Positions 1 through 6,180 of a stretch of DNA of 7,791 nt are shown piece by piece. Each line of letters opens with the position of its first letter. Position 1 is the first letter of the stretch. The stretch lies in assembly GCA_002067405.1 (NCBI GenBank), contig MVRP01000194.1:1-7791 (forward strand), read 5' to 3'. The notes beneath the pieces were generated by a model, which was given only the letters and a program-made list of their open reading frames with translations, was not told the DNA's origin and did no database searches. This DNA comes from Syntrophorhabdaceae bacterium PtaU1.Bin034. GTDB lineage: Bacteria; Desulfobacterota_G; Syntrophorhabdia; Syntrophorhabdales; WCHB1-27. The translations under genes were made by a program, and so were the position numbers.

Positions 1-171
1 ATCAAAAAAAGCATCACAGAAAGGCACGCACTCTTTTGCAGATCCGGCGCATAAACAGCCGAGTAGTCATTCATTATTATTTCAAATGAATTATACATCG
101 AGGCGGAAATTGCGGGAAGAATCGCACTCTGCCAAGTGTGAGAGGCAGCACCGGGGCCAAGGAAAGAGAAA
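1..171. other. Intergenic region downstream of the antiporter, no gene seen
   Basis: No coding region is supported here. The one visible structure is a short AT-rich inverted repeat, ATTCATT at 69-75 and AATGAAT at 85-91, separated by 9 bases. It has no run of T that would make it a convincing intrinsic terminator for the minus-strand gene ending at 172. A weaker CTGCC/GGCAG pair lies at 128-147. Confidence 0.4.
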
Positions 172-1737
172 TCATGCGTCCATACGCTGTTCCTCGAGAT
201 CAAGCTCACGCTCGAGATTCCGGAGCACCTCATCGCTGATCTCACCCTCTAGGTGAAGCCGAACAAGTGCTTCTCTCTCGGAGCCTATCACCGTCCGCCT
301 GATCTCGCGATGCTCGATGAGGTCACGGTCTTCGCTCGTGGCTGATGCTTGACGGCTCTGATGGTCGACGTGCTCGGACCGGTGCCGGTACATCTCGCGC
401 AGTTGGTCAAGGAGCGGCTGATGCTGCGGCCATACGGGATAGAGTTGATCCAAACGCTTTGTTGCGGCTTCGACCAGCCGCTGTCTGGCTCTCGTTTCGT
501 CATCATGCGTCTCCACATCCGCGCCTACCCGCAGATGCCGGATAAGCCTCGGCAGCGTCAGGCCTTGAGCCAGCAACGTGAAGACGATAACTGTCAGCGT
601 CACAATGAGCAGGGCTTCGCGTCCATGAAAGGAGCCCGGCATTGCGACAGGCAACGCGAGCGCCGCCGCCAGCGAGACAACACCCCGCATTCCTGCCCAG
701 GACAGGACAAGCCAGGAAACGAACAGGCTCCGCATGTTTTGCCCTCGTCGTATGAGCCACGGCGCGAACACGGTGCCGGCGATGAAGAGCGCGCGAACCA
801 GAACCAGGACAAGGCACACAACGAGCCCTATGCCCACCAGTCGAATCGCCAGAGATGATGCAACGGAACCAAGGAGCACGGGCACTTCGAGACCCATCAC
901 AATGAACACGAATCCGTTCAGAAGAAAGGTGAGTATGTCCCACACGGCGCGACCGGTCAGCCGCGCGTCCGCGCTCATAATGCGCGAGCTATATTGCCCC
1001 AGGTACAAACCGGCGACAACCGTTGCGATTACACCGGATACCCCCAGTCGGTTGGCTGAAAGATAGGCAGCGTACGGTGTCAAAAGCGAGATGGTGATTT
1101 CCACAGGCGTATCATTGAGCCGCATACGGATCTGTACAATGAGCCAGCCTACCACAGCACCGATCGCGCCGCCGCCAAGCAGTGCGCCGGCAAAGGTGAT
1201 TACGGCTGTTGTCCCTGAGAACTGGCCGCCCATTGCTGTTGCGAGCGCGATGCTGTAAATGGTGAGGGCAGTGGCATCATTCAGGAGGCTCTCGCCCTCG
1301 AGAATCGCAAGGATGCGCCTGGGTACGGTGAGCCGGGAGGCAATAGCTGTAGCCGCGATCGCGTCGGGTGGCGCAACAATCGCGCCGAGGACGAACGCAA
1401 GCGGCCATGTGATGCCGGGGATGAGCGCCCGGGCGACCACAGCCACGGCAACGGCTGTCGTAATAACCAGCGCGACGGCGAGAGAGCTGATGGTCCCGAG
1501 ATTCGTGCGCAAGCTCCGCGGTGTCGTGAAGAAGCCTGCAATATAGAGAAGCGGGGGCAACACGATGAGAAAGATAACGTCGGGATCAATCTCCACACGA
1601 GGAAGATGGGGCACAAGCCCGAGCGCGAGACCCCCAATGAGAAGAAAGATCGGATAGATGATTCGGAGGTGCCGTGCAATGGTAACGAGTGCGGCAACGG
1701 CAATCAGCATGACCAAAATTAACTCGGCGGCGTTCAT
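172..1737 (-). CDS. Na+/H+ antiporter, CPA1 (NhaP/NHE-like) family
   Basis: Inner-membrane cation/proton antiporter, expected to expel Na+ (or K+) in exchange for H+ for pH and salt homeostasis. The 521-residue product is full length for bacterial CPA1 proteins. Residues 1-400 are almost all hydrophobic membrane segments, and about 401-521 is a charged, helical cytoplasmic tail. Family landmarks are LPPLLY (60-65), APPDA with Asp125 (122-126), EGESLLND with the paired Asn153-Asp154 (147-154) and WAGMRG (347-352). The Asp125 and Asn-Asp residues correspond to the ion-binding positions known for this family. The start at 1737 is preferred because GGAGGG lies just upstream with good spacing; an in-frame start at 1815 would add 26 residues that do not look like the family N-terminus. 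It stands alone and faces away from the IS4 remnant. The exact ion specificity cannot be read from sequence. Confidence 0.93.
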   Translation of the reverse strand: MNAAELILVMLIAVAALVTIARHLRIIYPIFLLIGGLALGLVPHLPRVEIDPDVIFLIVLPPLLYIAGFFTTPRSLRTNLGTISSLAVALVITTAVAVAVVARALIPGITWPLAFVLGAIVAPPDAIAATAIASRLTVPRRILAILEGESLLNDATALTIYSIALATAMGGQFSGTTAVITFAGALLGGGAIGAVVGWLIVQIRMRLNDTPVEITISLLTPYAAYLSANRLGVSGVIATVVAGLYLGQYSSRIMSADARLTGRAVWDILTFLLNGFVFIVMGLEVPVLLGSVASSLAIRLVGIGLVVCLVLVLVRALFIAGTVFAPWLIRRGQNMRSLFVSWLVLSWAGMRGVVSLAAALALPVAMPGSFHGREALLIVTLTVIVFTLLAQGLTLPRLIRHLRVGADVETHDDETRARQRLVEAATKRLDQLYPVWPQHQPLLDQLREMYRHRSEHVDHQSRQASATSEDRDLIEHREIRRTVIGSEREALVRLHLEGEISDEVLRNLERELDLEEQRMDA

Positions 1738-1811
1738 GCTACCCTCCATACTGAGGGCCCGGTATAACCCGCGACACGCGGTCGCGAGCGCTCTCGAGAT
1801 AGCGACCTCCG

Positions 1812-1849
1812 ACAACTTAAAGAGTTGTACCGATTCTATTGCTTGTCAA
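1812..1849 (-). promoter_or_regulatory. Possible promoter/operator of the antiporter gene
   Basis: On the minus strand a perfect TTGACA occurs at 1849-1844, about 107 bases upstream of the chosen antiporter start. No good -10 is found at 17 bp; the best TATA-like hexamer (TACAAC) is too close, at 14 bp. Just downstream lies a short inverted repeat, ACAACT/AGTTGT at 1812-1828 with a 5-base loop, which could be an operator. The call rests mainly on the perfect -35 and is weak. Confidence 0.25.
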
Positions 1850-1950
1850 CCCGAGGATCCGACTTGCAGCCGATTGCTGTTTAAGCTTAATACTGTTCAC
1901 TTAACATCCTTAGTGTGGTAAAAGTGCTATCTGTCCAAGGAGGTGGGAAG

Positions 1951-2526
1951 ATGGCACGAACTATTGCAGAGCTTCCGAAGGGGAATCGTATTACGGATTT
2001 TATCAGTCTGGGAGTAGTGGCGAAGACTTTCCCTTTAACGACGATTAAATCGGTGTATTTCTCAGGCCCGCACCAGGCTTGGCTTCGAGGCGGTGCAACG
2101 ACTGCACGACGAAGTGGTGAAGCCCATTGCCACTGAATCGACGAAAGGGGCTTGGTACAGGCGTTGGCGCCTGGTGAGCCTGGACGGGAGCACTATGGAT
2201 ATTGCCGATGAGAAGGATAATGATCGGGTCTTCGGACGTCCGCCGTCGAAACGGGGTAAAAGCGCCTATCCGCAAATGAGATTCGTGTCGCTGGTGGAGA
2301 ACGGAACACATGTACTGTTCGGAACCCGCATAGGAGCGTATCGGACAGGGGAACCGGCATTGGCGGAAGGGACGCTGACGTGTCTGAAGCCAGGCATGCT
2401 GTGTCTGGCTGATCGCAATTTCTACGGATTTGAATTGTGGAACAAGGCGTGCGCCACAGGAGCCGATTTGTTGTGGAGAGTCAAAAAGAATCTTCGTCTT
2501 CCTCACGAAAAAGACCTTGCCGACGG
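1951..2526 (+). pseudogene. IS4-family transposase remnant, internally deleted and frameshifted
   Basis: Remnant of a DDE transposase of the IS4 family. The ATG at 1951 follows a strong AAGGAGGT (1937-1944). The first 34 residues, including ITDFISLGVVAKTFPL, match the IS4 transposase N-terminal domain. At about 2053-2057 the reading frame breaks, and the continuation in another frame begins ISQARTRLGFEAV. The long hydrophobic stretch normally between these two pieces is missing, so there is an internal deletion as well as a frame change. The second piece has the first catalytic Asp in LVSLDGSTMD and the second in LADRNFYGFELW. It then runs through LLWRVKKNLRLP and loses similarity near 2526, before the YREK-type segment with the catalytic Glu. 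No second IS end is seen. The gene is dead on three counts: deletion, frame break and lost Glu. I identified it by motif memory, not by alignment. Confidence 0.85.
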
Positions 2527-2704
2527 CCCGGCGGTTTGCCAGAGAAGGACTCCTCCGGGGGCTCCCGGTCAACGACAAGGGAGACTTTCTCTTTGAGCCG
2601 ATCAGGAGACCGCTGCCCATGCCCCAGAGAGGCAAACGCTACCGAGACCGCCGCCTTACCGAGAATACGCCCAACCTACCGAACGAGGTGCAGTATGAAG
2701 CATG
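2527..2704 (+). other. Unplaced coding-like fragment between two IS remnants
   Basis: This stretch belongs neither to the recognisable IS4 part nor to the recognisable istA part. One plus-strand frame stays open through it and gives REGLLRGLPVNDKGDFLFEP and MPQRGKRYRDRR, ending NEVQYEA with a TGA at 2703-2705. I recognise no family. The last 16 bases, GAGGTGCAGTATGAAG, are identical to the ribosome-binding site and start codon of the antitoxin gene at 6592-6607. In both places they also encode EVQYE in the upstream frame. It may be the 3' end of a lost gene whose downstream partner was removed at the istA junction. It could equally be scrambled IS sequence. Confidence 0.35.
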
Positions 2705-3209
2705 ATCCTTGTGCTGGGCCATGCCTACCTTGGCCGGATCGGCGACAAAGCCGAAGAACCGTTCCGCGTCGGCGTAGGCCCTGTTCATCGTGGGGTCGTA
2801 GATGTCGGGCTTGAACACGCCCGATTTGAGGTTGATCGGGGATGATCCTCTTCGGCACTCCCCCGAAGAAGGCGAACGCCCGTTCATGGCAGTCGAGCCA
2901 CATGCCTGCATCCTGATGGAACACGAAGCGGACGAACTTGTGACGACTGCAGGAGAGGGTCATGATGAAGGCCCACGCCCGGCGCATCCTCTGCGCGTCC
3001 GGATCGTACATGAGACCGGCATAGCCGAAGTCAACCTGGGCTTCCTCTCCGGGAGGCGTCTCGATGCGGACGGTCGCCTTGGTTCTCCCGTAGGAGAACT
3101 CCGTGCGGAGATACCGCTTGATGGTCGTATAGCCCACGTCGATCCCGTGATTCTCTCTCAGGAGCCGCCACACCTGTTTCGCCGTCATCTCCTTGTCTTC
3201 GAGGAACAA
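2700..3209 (-). pseudogene. istA: IS21-family transposase istA remnant, truncated and frameshifted
   Basis: Remnant of the IS21 transposase, an rve-type (retroviral integrase fold) DDE enzyme. Counting from the TTG at 3209, residues 4-36 (KEMTAKQVWRLLREN, then VGYTTIKRYLR) are the second helix-turn-helix region. KATVRIETPPGEEAQVDFG leads into the catalytic core with first Asp60. GGVPKRIIPD brings the second Asp (residue 125). An extra base at 2834 breaks the frame there. The next frame resumes exactly with NLKSGVFKPDIYDPTMN and continues to DPAKVGMAQHKD near 2705. Similarity then stops, so the catalytic Glu region, the C-terminus and istB are all missing. The normal N-terminal domain is also missing: coding sequence starts almost directly against the left-end repeats, pointing to a deletion of the 5' part. 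Not functional. Confidence 0.88.
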
Positions 3210-3211
3210 AG

Positions 3212-3288
3212 TGGGGAATTACCTTGGCCCTGCTACTGGGGAATTACCTTGGCCCCGATGGCCCTAAAGTGGGGATATACCATGGCCC
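3212..3288 (-). repeat. Three IS21 left-end repeats (transposase-binding type)
   Basis: A 19-bp unit, tggggaattaccttggccc on the plus strand, occurs at 3212-3230 and 3237-3255 (identical) and at 3270-3288 (16 of 19 matching). IS21-family elements are known to carry several such subterminal repeats at each end as transposase-binding sites. The array lies just outside the istA remnant in the expected place. The outer IS boundary is probably the TGTC read on the minus strand from about 3294, because IS21 ends commonly begin TG; that boundary is inferred. Confidence 0.75.
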
Positions 3289-3367
3289 TCGACATCAAGA
3301 TTTGCACGCTTGAATTAATGGCCTATGCTTCGAGTAGCAATGTTTGAAGTAAAAGGGCTGTCTTCCC

Positions 3368-3412
3368 GGCCAGCCGTTCGCCTTTCGTGTGGTCGGCCCA
3401 ATGAAGTGGGAA
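3368..3412 (+). repeat. Left terminal inverted repeat of the abiE cassette (45 bp)
   Basis: Begins ggccagccgttcgcc and ends aatgaagtgggaa. It is identical over 45 bp to the reverse complement of 5769-5813. With the next 13 bases, which carry 2 mismatches, the match extends to 56 of 58. The segment can itself fold weakly through GGCCAGCC and GGTCGGCC. A GTG-started frame (MVGPMKWE) opens in both copies but has no ribosome-binding site and diverges quickly, so I treat it as non-coding. Confidence 0.9.
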
Positions 3413-3414
3413 AC

Positions 3415-3451
3415 AAACGCCCCTCTAAATACGATTTTTAGGGGGGCGTTT
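3415..3451 (+). repeat. Left-end hairpin of the abiE cassette
   Basis: Stem of 15 pairs, 3415-3429 with 3437-3451, with one G-T pair (3424/3442) and a 7-base loop. The core is acgcccctctaaa paired with tttaggggggcgt. It sits directly inside the 45-bp repeat, at the same place as the hairpin in the right end. The stem sequences differ while the pairing is kept. There is no T-run in the plus direction, so a terminator role is not obvious. Confidence 0.85.
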
Positions 3452-3467
3452 ACTATCTCGACTCATT

Positions 3468-3851
3468 TCATCGCTTTTGTGGCATTATTGCATGATTTCT
3501 GGTATCCCACCAAGTTGGACAGATGTGCCGCGCTTGTCTTGGCGGTGAGGAGGAGGCACCCTGGTGCCCAATTTGGCAAGCCGGTAGCTTAAAGTGTTGG
3601 CGATGCCCAGATGTACGACTCGGCGATCTGGTACACACAGGTGTGGAATAGCAGAGAAGATTCGCCTCTACAGCGATCCTTAAAAAGCGAAGGTCCATTT
3701 TGCGATCTCGATCACGGGTGATGCTCAAGAAAGTCGGCGAATAGAGAGTGTCGAACATAGGGAGTTCACGTAGTATGTCCCGTGTCAATTTATCTCGTTG
3801 CTTAAATTCGTAGTAATACTTCAGTTCTGGGCTATTCTTCTTTCTTGACAT
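3468..3851 (-). CDS. Doubtful small hypothetical protein, divergent from abiEi
   Basis: A 127-residue frame divergent from abiEi, with its ATG at 3851, 21 bases from the abiEi start. The first 65 or so residues look protein-like: a charged helical start (MSRKKNSPELKYYYEFKQRD), then REL, SPTFLSITRDRDRKMDLRF and LRIAVEANL. The second half is rich in Ser, Pro, Arg and Cys and runs into the repeat sequence of the left end, so it is probably not real coding. No ribosome-binding site precedes the ATG. I recognise no family. It may be the truncated start of a former gene, whose 3' part was replaced by the cassette end, or a chance frame. Confidence 0.3.
   Translation of the reverse strand: MSRKKNSPELKYYYEFKQRDKLTRDILRELPMFDTLYSPTFLSITRDRDRKMDLRFLRIAVEANLLCYSTPVCTRSPSRTSGHRQHFKLPACQIGHQGASSSPPRQARHICPTWWDTRNHAIMPQKR
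3502..3518 (+). repeat. 17-bp conserved inner block, left copy
   Basis: GTATCCCACCAAGTTGG, identical to the reverse complement of 5661-5677. It begins 134 bp inside the left end and 136 bp inside the right end, although the sequence between it and the hairpin has diverged. The core CCAA-N-TTGG is itself palindromic, which suits a protein-binding site. Function unknown. Confidence 0.7.
3555..3576. repeat. Inner conserved block with palindrome, left copy
   Basis: Contains ggcacc-ct-ggtgcc (3555-3568), a perfect 6-bp inverted repeat with a 2-base centre. It overlaps ACCCTGGTGCCCAATTTGG (3558-3576), which matches ACCCTCGTGCCCAAAATGG read on the minus strand from 5645. This is probably the innermost recognisable part of the left end. 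Confidence 0.55.
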
Positions 3852-3874
3852 CGCATTTGGATAGAGTGCAAAAT
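3845..3874 (+). promoter_or_regulatory. Possible abiE promoter
   Basis: A perfect TTGACA at 3845-3850 is followed after 18 bp by CAAAAT (3869-3874), which matches four of six -10 positions. Transcription from it would begin at about 3881, so the first usable start would be the ATG at 3882 and the message would be almost leaderless. AbiEi proteins are known to repress their own promoter through inverted repeats, but I could not find a clear pair here. The promoter may lie further upstream. Confidence 0.3.
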
Positions 3875-4658
3875 GTGTAGCATGACTTCATATTCACGCT
3901 CTAAGATAAATAACCTCGTCACCGGCAGCAGTCGGGGGGCCGTTTTGACAACCACCTACCTACGGGGTCTGGGACTAAGCTACGAGCTCATACGCTTCTA
4001 CGAAAAAACGGCGTGGCTGGACTCCCTCGGTTACGGTGCCTACAAGCTCCACAACGACCAGGTCGGGTGGGTGGGAGCGCTCTGCGCGATGCGTGAGCAG
4101 TTGAAACTACACATCCACATCGGCGGGAAGTCGGCGCTGGAGCTGCAGGGGTATGGGCATTTCGTGGGCCCCAGCATGCGCAATCTGTTTCTCTTCGGGG
4201 AGAACCAGGAGAAATTACCGCTCTGGTTCACGAAGTACCACTGGGGTATCGGTGTCCAATATTCCCGGGCATCGTTATTCTCCTCCCCTGTAGAAGGATC
4301 GCTCACGACACATGAGAAGAACGGCCTTTCAGTCGCCATGGCGAGCCCGGAAAGGGCGATCATGGAGATGCTTAACTTTGTCCCGAAGAAACAGTCCTTC
4401 TCCGAGGCCACCCTCATCTTTGAGAGTCTGACCGCACTCCGGCCGCAGCTCGTCCAGAGTCTCCTCGAGGCGTGCACATCGATAAAAGTAAAGAGAATAT
4501 TCCTATGGATGGCGGAGAAGAACAACTACCCGTGGTTTCGCAAGCTGGATACGGCGAAAGTTGCCTTGGGGGCAGGCAACAGGGTCGTTGTTGAAGGCGG
4601 CGTCCTCGACACGAAATACTTGATAACGGTACCCCACGATGACCCCACCCATAGATAG
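3873..4658 (+). CDS. abiEi: AbiEi antitoxin, transcriptional repressor of a type IV toxin-antitoxin system
   Basis: Antitoxin and autorepressor of the AbiE abortive-infection / type IV toxin-antitoxin system. Members neutralise the AbiEii toxin without forming a stable complex with it and repress the operon. The 261-residue product matches the AbiEi_3 type along its whole length. An N-terminal winged-helix region (about 10-60) includes LTTTYLRGLGLSYELIRFY and WLDSLGYGAY. Next come WVGALCAMREQL and IHIGGKSALELQGY (81-94). The C-terminal domain has MASPERAIMEML, VPKKQSFSEA, the LEACTSIKVKRIFL stretch and LDTKYLITVP near the end. The gene looks intact. The start is either 3873 or 3882; neither has a strong Shine-Dalgarno, and an in-frame stop at 3846 rules out anything longer. 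Its last 20 bases overlap the toxin gene, as expected for coupled expression. Confidence 0.93.
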   Translation: MCSMTSYSRSKINNLVTGSSRGAVLTTTYLRGLGLSYELIRFYEKTAWLDSLGYGAYKLHNDQVGWVGALCAMREQLKLHIHIGGKSALELQGYGHFVGPSMRNLFLFGENQEKLPLWFTKYHWGIGVQYSRASLFSSPVEGSLTTHEKNGLSVAMASPERAIMEMLNFVPKKQSFSEATLIFESLTALRPQLVQSLLEACTSIKVKRIFLWMAEKNNYPWFRKLDTAKVALGAGNRVVVEGGVLDTKYLITVPHDDPTHR

Positions 4659-5568
4659 AGACTCGATCTGCTTCAAGAAGGCACAACTCGTCCTGAAAGT
4701 GCTGCCGTTTCTCGATGAGGAGAAAGATTTCGCTCTGTACGGGGGAACAGCCATAAACTTTTTTGTGAGGGAAATGCCCCGCTTTTCGGTGGACATCGAT
4801 CTCACCTATCTCCATATCGCCGACTGGGACACCGTTGACAACGAAACCACCGCGATGATGCTCAGGCTCCGCAAGCGTTTACTAAACGCGGGGATCAATG
4901 CGACAATCATGCCCAGCGAGGATGCGGCAAGGGGCATTACTGCCGAGAAGGATGGTATCGGAATCAAGATCGAAACAAACTTCGTTCTCACCGGCAACCT
5001 GTTTCCTACCGATCGGAGAGAGCTATGCGACACCGCGCAGTCGGTTCTCGAGATGTACGTCGAGATAAATGTGCTGGCGCTCCCCGAACTATATGGCGGT
5101 AAGATATGCGCAGCCGTTGTCCGTCAGCACCCGCGCGACCTTTTCGACACGAAGCTTTTGCTCGAAAACGAGGGCATCGACGACCAGACGAGAAAGTCCT
5201 TCATCGTCAATGTCATCAGCCAGGTTCGGCCAATGTCGAATCTTCTTGATCCTGATTTCATCAACATCGAGGTTGACTATACGTCGGCGTTTAAAGGAAT
5301 GGCGCTCGAGTACGTGACCCTCGACGATCTACTTACCGCGCGAAAGAACTTACTCCGGACGCTCCGGAAGGGTATGACGGCCGAGGAGCGGAGCTTTCTC
5401 TTGTCACTCCAGAACAGGACCCCTGAGTGGAGCCTGCTCGGGCTTTCTGGTGCTCACGACCTACCAGCGGTAAAGGTAAGGCTTCAGAGGATAGAGGCGA
5501 TGAAAGAGAAGGGGCACCGTGAAGAGACGGAGAAGCTGGTGGACTGTCTGAAGCTCTGGGGTTGTTGA
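4639..5568 (+). CDS. abiEii: AbiEii toxin, nucleotidyltransferase of a type IV toxin-antitoxin system
   Basis: Toxin of the AbiE pair, a DNA polymerase-beta-like nucleotidyltransferase. Characterised relatives (MenT) transfer nucleotides to tRNA acceptor ends and stop translation; in AbiE systems this gives growth arrest and phage resistance. In the 309-residue product the signature is YGGTAINFF (34-42) followed by SVDIDL, with Asp52 and Asp54 as the metal-binding pair. VEINVLALPELYGGK (141-155, Lys155) and HPRDLFD (164-170) are further conserved AbiEii motifs. The C-terminal half is helical. All key residues are present, so it is likely active. The start lies inside the end of abiEi with no Shine-Dalgarno of its own, so translational coupling is likely. 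The stop is about 50 bases before the inner block of the right cassette end. The exact RNA target and nucleotide cannot be told from the sequence. Confidence 0.94.
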   Translation: MTPPIDRDSICFKKAQLVLKVLPFLDEEKDFALYGGTAINFFVREMPRFSVDIDLTYLHIADWDTVDNETTAMMLRLRKRLLNAGINATIMPSEDAARGITAEKDGIGIKIETNFVLTGNLFPTDRRELCDTAQSVLEMYVEINVLALPELYGGKICAAVVRQHPRDLFDTKLLLENEGIDDQTRKSFIVNVISQVRPMSNLLDPDFINIEVDYTSAFKGMALEYVTLDDLLTARKNLLRTLRKGMTAEERSFLLSLQNRTPEWSLLGLSGAHDLPAVKVRLQRIEAMKEKGHREETEKLVDCLKLWGC

Positions 5569-5616
5569 GCCATTCACGTAACCTATACTTTGGATAACGG
5601 AGCGCCCCGGGTCACC

Positions 5617-5645
5617 ACCCTGGTGCCCATTTTGGGCACGAGGGT
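5617..5645. repeat. Hairpin in inner conserved block, right copy
   Basis: ACCCT and GTGCCCA pair with TGGGCAC and AGGGT around a TTT loop. This gives a 12-pair stem interrupted by one G-G mismatch (5622/5640). The part read on the minus strand matches the left inner block at 3558-3576. It begins 49 bases after the abiEii stop and could slow or end transcription, but no T-run follows, so I do not call it an intrinsic terminator. Confidence 0.7.
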
Positions 5646-5660
5646 CCCTACCGCAACTAA

Positions 5661-5677
5661 CCAACTTGGTGGGATAC
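5661..5677 (-). repeat. 17-bp conserved inner block, right copy
   Basis: Reverse complement of GTATCCCACCAAGTTGG at 3502-3518, with no mismatch. Here the flanks extend the palindrome to ACCAA-C-TTGGT. The block ends 136 bp inside the outer edge of the right end, nearly the same depth as on the left (134 bp). Confidence 0.7.
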
Positions 5678-5730
5678 AAGATATCGAGTAATAGCGCCAT
5701 AAAATACGACGAAAATAATCAGAATGGTAG

Positions 5731-5765
5731 AATGCCCCTCGAGAAATGGTATCCCGAGGGGCATT
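5731..5765. repeat. Right-end hairpin of the abiE cassette
   Basis: Stem of 11 perfect pairs, AATGCCCCTCG (5731-5741) with CGAGGGGCATT (5755-5765), around a 13-base loop. It is the counterpart of the left hairpin at 3415-3451. Compared in the same orientation, one C-G pair has become T-A, one T-A pair has become G-C, and the left G-T wobble is T-A here, so pairing is kept while sequence changes. Confidence 0.85.
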
Positions 5766-5768
5766 TGC

Positions 5769-5813
5769 TTCCCACTTCATTGGGCCGACCACACGAAAGG
5801 CGAACGGCTGGCC
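5769..5813 (-). repeat. Right terminal inverted repeat of the abiE cassette (45 bp)
   Basis: Reverse complement identical over 45 bases to 3368-3412. The perfect identity contrasts with the diverged sequence further in, so the outer end has been kept by selection, by recent exchange between the ends, or by recent movement. Confidence 0.9.
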
Positions 5814-6180
5814 AAAATGGGCCCAGGGTATGATCTTCTTGCACGCCTCTGCATTCGTCGCGCTTAATCGGGCATCAGAGTTTTAGAACCGTTAATTGAT
5901 TCGAGTCAGTCGGGCCCGTTACACGGCCTGCGGTGGGTAACCCGAATGGTCCGGCAACCCGCCCTTTTGAAGTATACCGGGTGCAATGGCGCAGGAGTCG
6001 CGTGCTCCCGGTCGGCCACTCCGTTCGTAATCGTGATATTCACCGATCGCAAGGGTGGTCAGGTCTTGCTTCCTGAAATGGTGCTTCCTGACTCTTTTTC
6101 CATGGTCTCATCTTTCGAGCGGCAATCGCGAACCAAAAGCCGGTCAGGGGACAGGTGACCATTCTTAGGGACCGCGCCTT
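5814..6180. other. Intergenic region, no gene seen
   Basis: No frame here looks like a real protein, and I find no tRNA. Visible small structures are a 10-bp direct repeat TGCTTCCTGA at 6067-6076 and 6082-6091, and GGTCA/TGACC (6142-6146 and 6156-6160) flanking GGGGACAGG. The GGGGACAGGTGACC wording resembles short repeats often seen around REP-associated (Y1) transposases, but no such gene is present, so this is only a resemblance. Confidence 0.4.

Larger units (their letters stand above)
2700..3294 (-). mobile_element. IS21-family element remnant (left end plus partial istA)
   Basis: The three left-end repeats and the broken istA together mark the left part of an IS21-family element oriented on the minus strand. 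Everything beyond the middle of istA is gone, including istB and the right end. The inner edge at about 2700-2705 abuts the unplaced fragment, and the outer edge at about 3294 lies 74 bases from the abiE cassette. It cannot move by itself. I see no target-site duplication because only one end survives. Confidence 0.75.
3368..5813. mobile_element. Putative non-autonomous cassette with inverted-repeat ends carrying abiE
   Basis: A 2446-bp unit bounded by a perfect 45-bp inverted repeat (3368-3412 and 5769-5813). Similarity continues inward in patches for about 200 bp on each side: a long hairpin, a 17-bp block at matching depth and an inner ACCCT(G/C)GTGCCCAA block. Between the ends lie abiEi and abiEii and a doubtful small minus-strand frame, but no transposase or recombinase. 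The symmetry suggests a MITE-like or transposon-like vehicle moved in trans, or two inverted copies of one structured repeat that happen to bracket the operon. No clear target duplication is visible: the left flank reads ttccc and the right flank aaaat. The unit is seen directly; mobility is inference. Confidence 0.6.

Noticed and set aside
349..858. Long plus-strand frame (169 residues) opposite the antiporter gene
   Set aside because: It lies wholly antisense to a clear full-length CPA1 antiporter, has Arg/Gln/His-rich low-quality composition and no ribosome-binding site.
2045..2635. Minus-strand frame of 196 residues over the IS4 remnant
   Set aside because: It is the antisense shadow of the IS4 transposase, whose motifs are clear on the plus strand.
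2802..3347. Plus-strand frame of 181 residues over the IS21 remnant
   Set aside because: It is antisense to istA, and the DDE-type motifs are on the minus strand.
3389..3592. Small frames starting MVGPMKWE in both cassette ends
   Set aside because: The shared start comes only from the identical 45-bp repeat. After the hairpin the two proteins diverge completely, and there is no ribosome-binding site. The paired-base changes fit structure better than coding.
5617..5765. Intrinsic terminator for abiEii
   Set aside because: Both hairpins after abiEii are strong, but neither is followed by a run of T. Both are better explained as parts of the cassette end.
5946..6158. Plus-strand frame of 70 residues between the cassette and the toxin gene
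   Set aside because: No family resemblance, no ribosome-binding site and Ser/Arg-rich filler-like composition.
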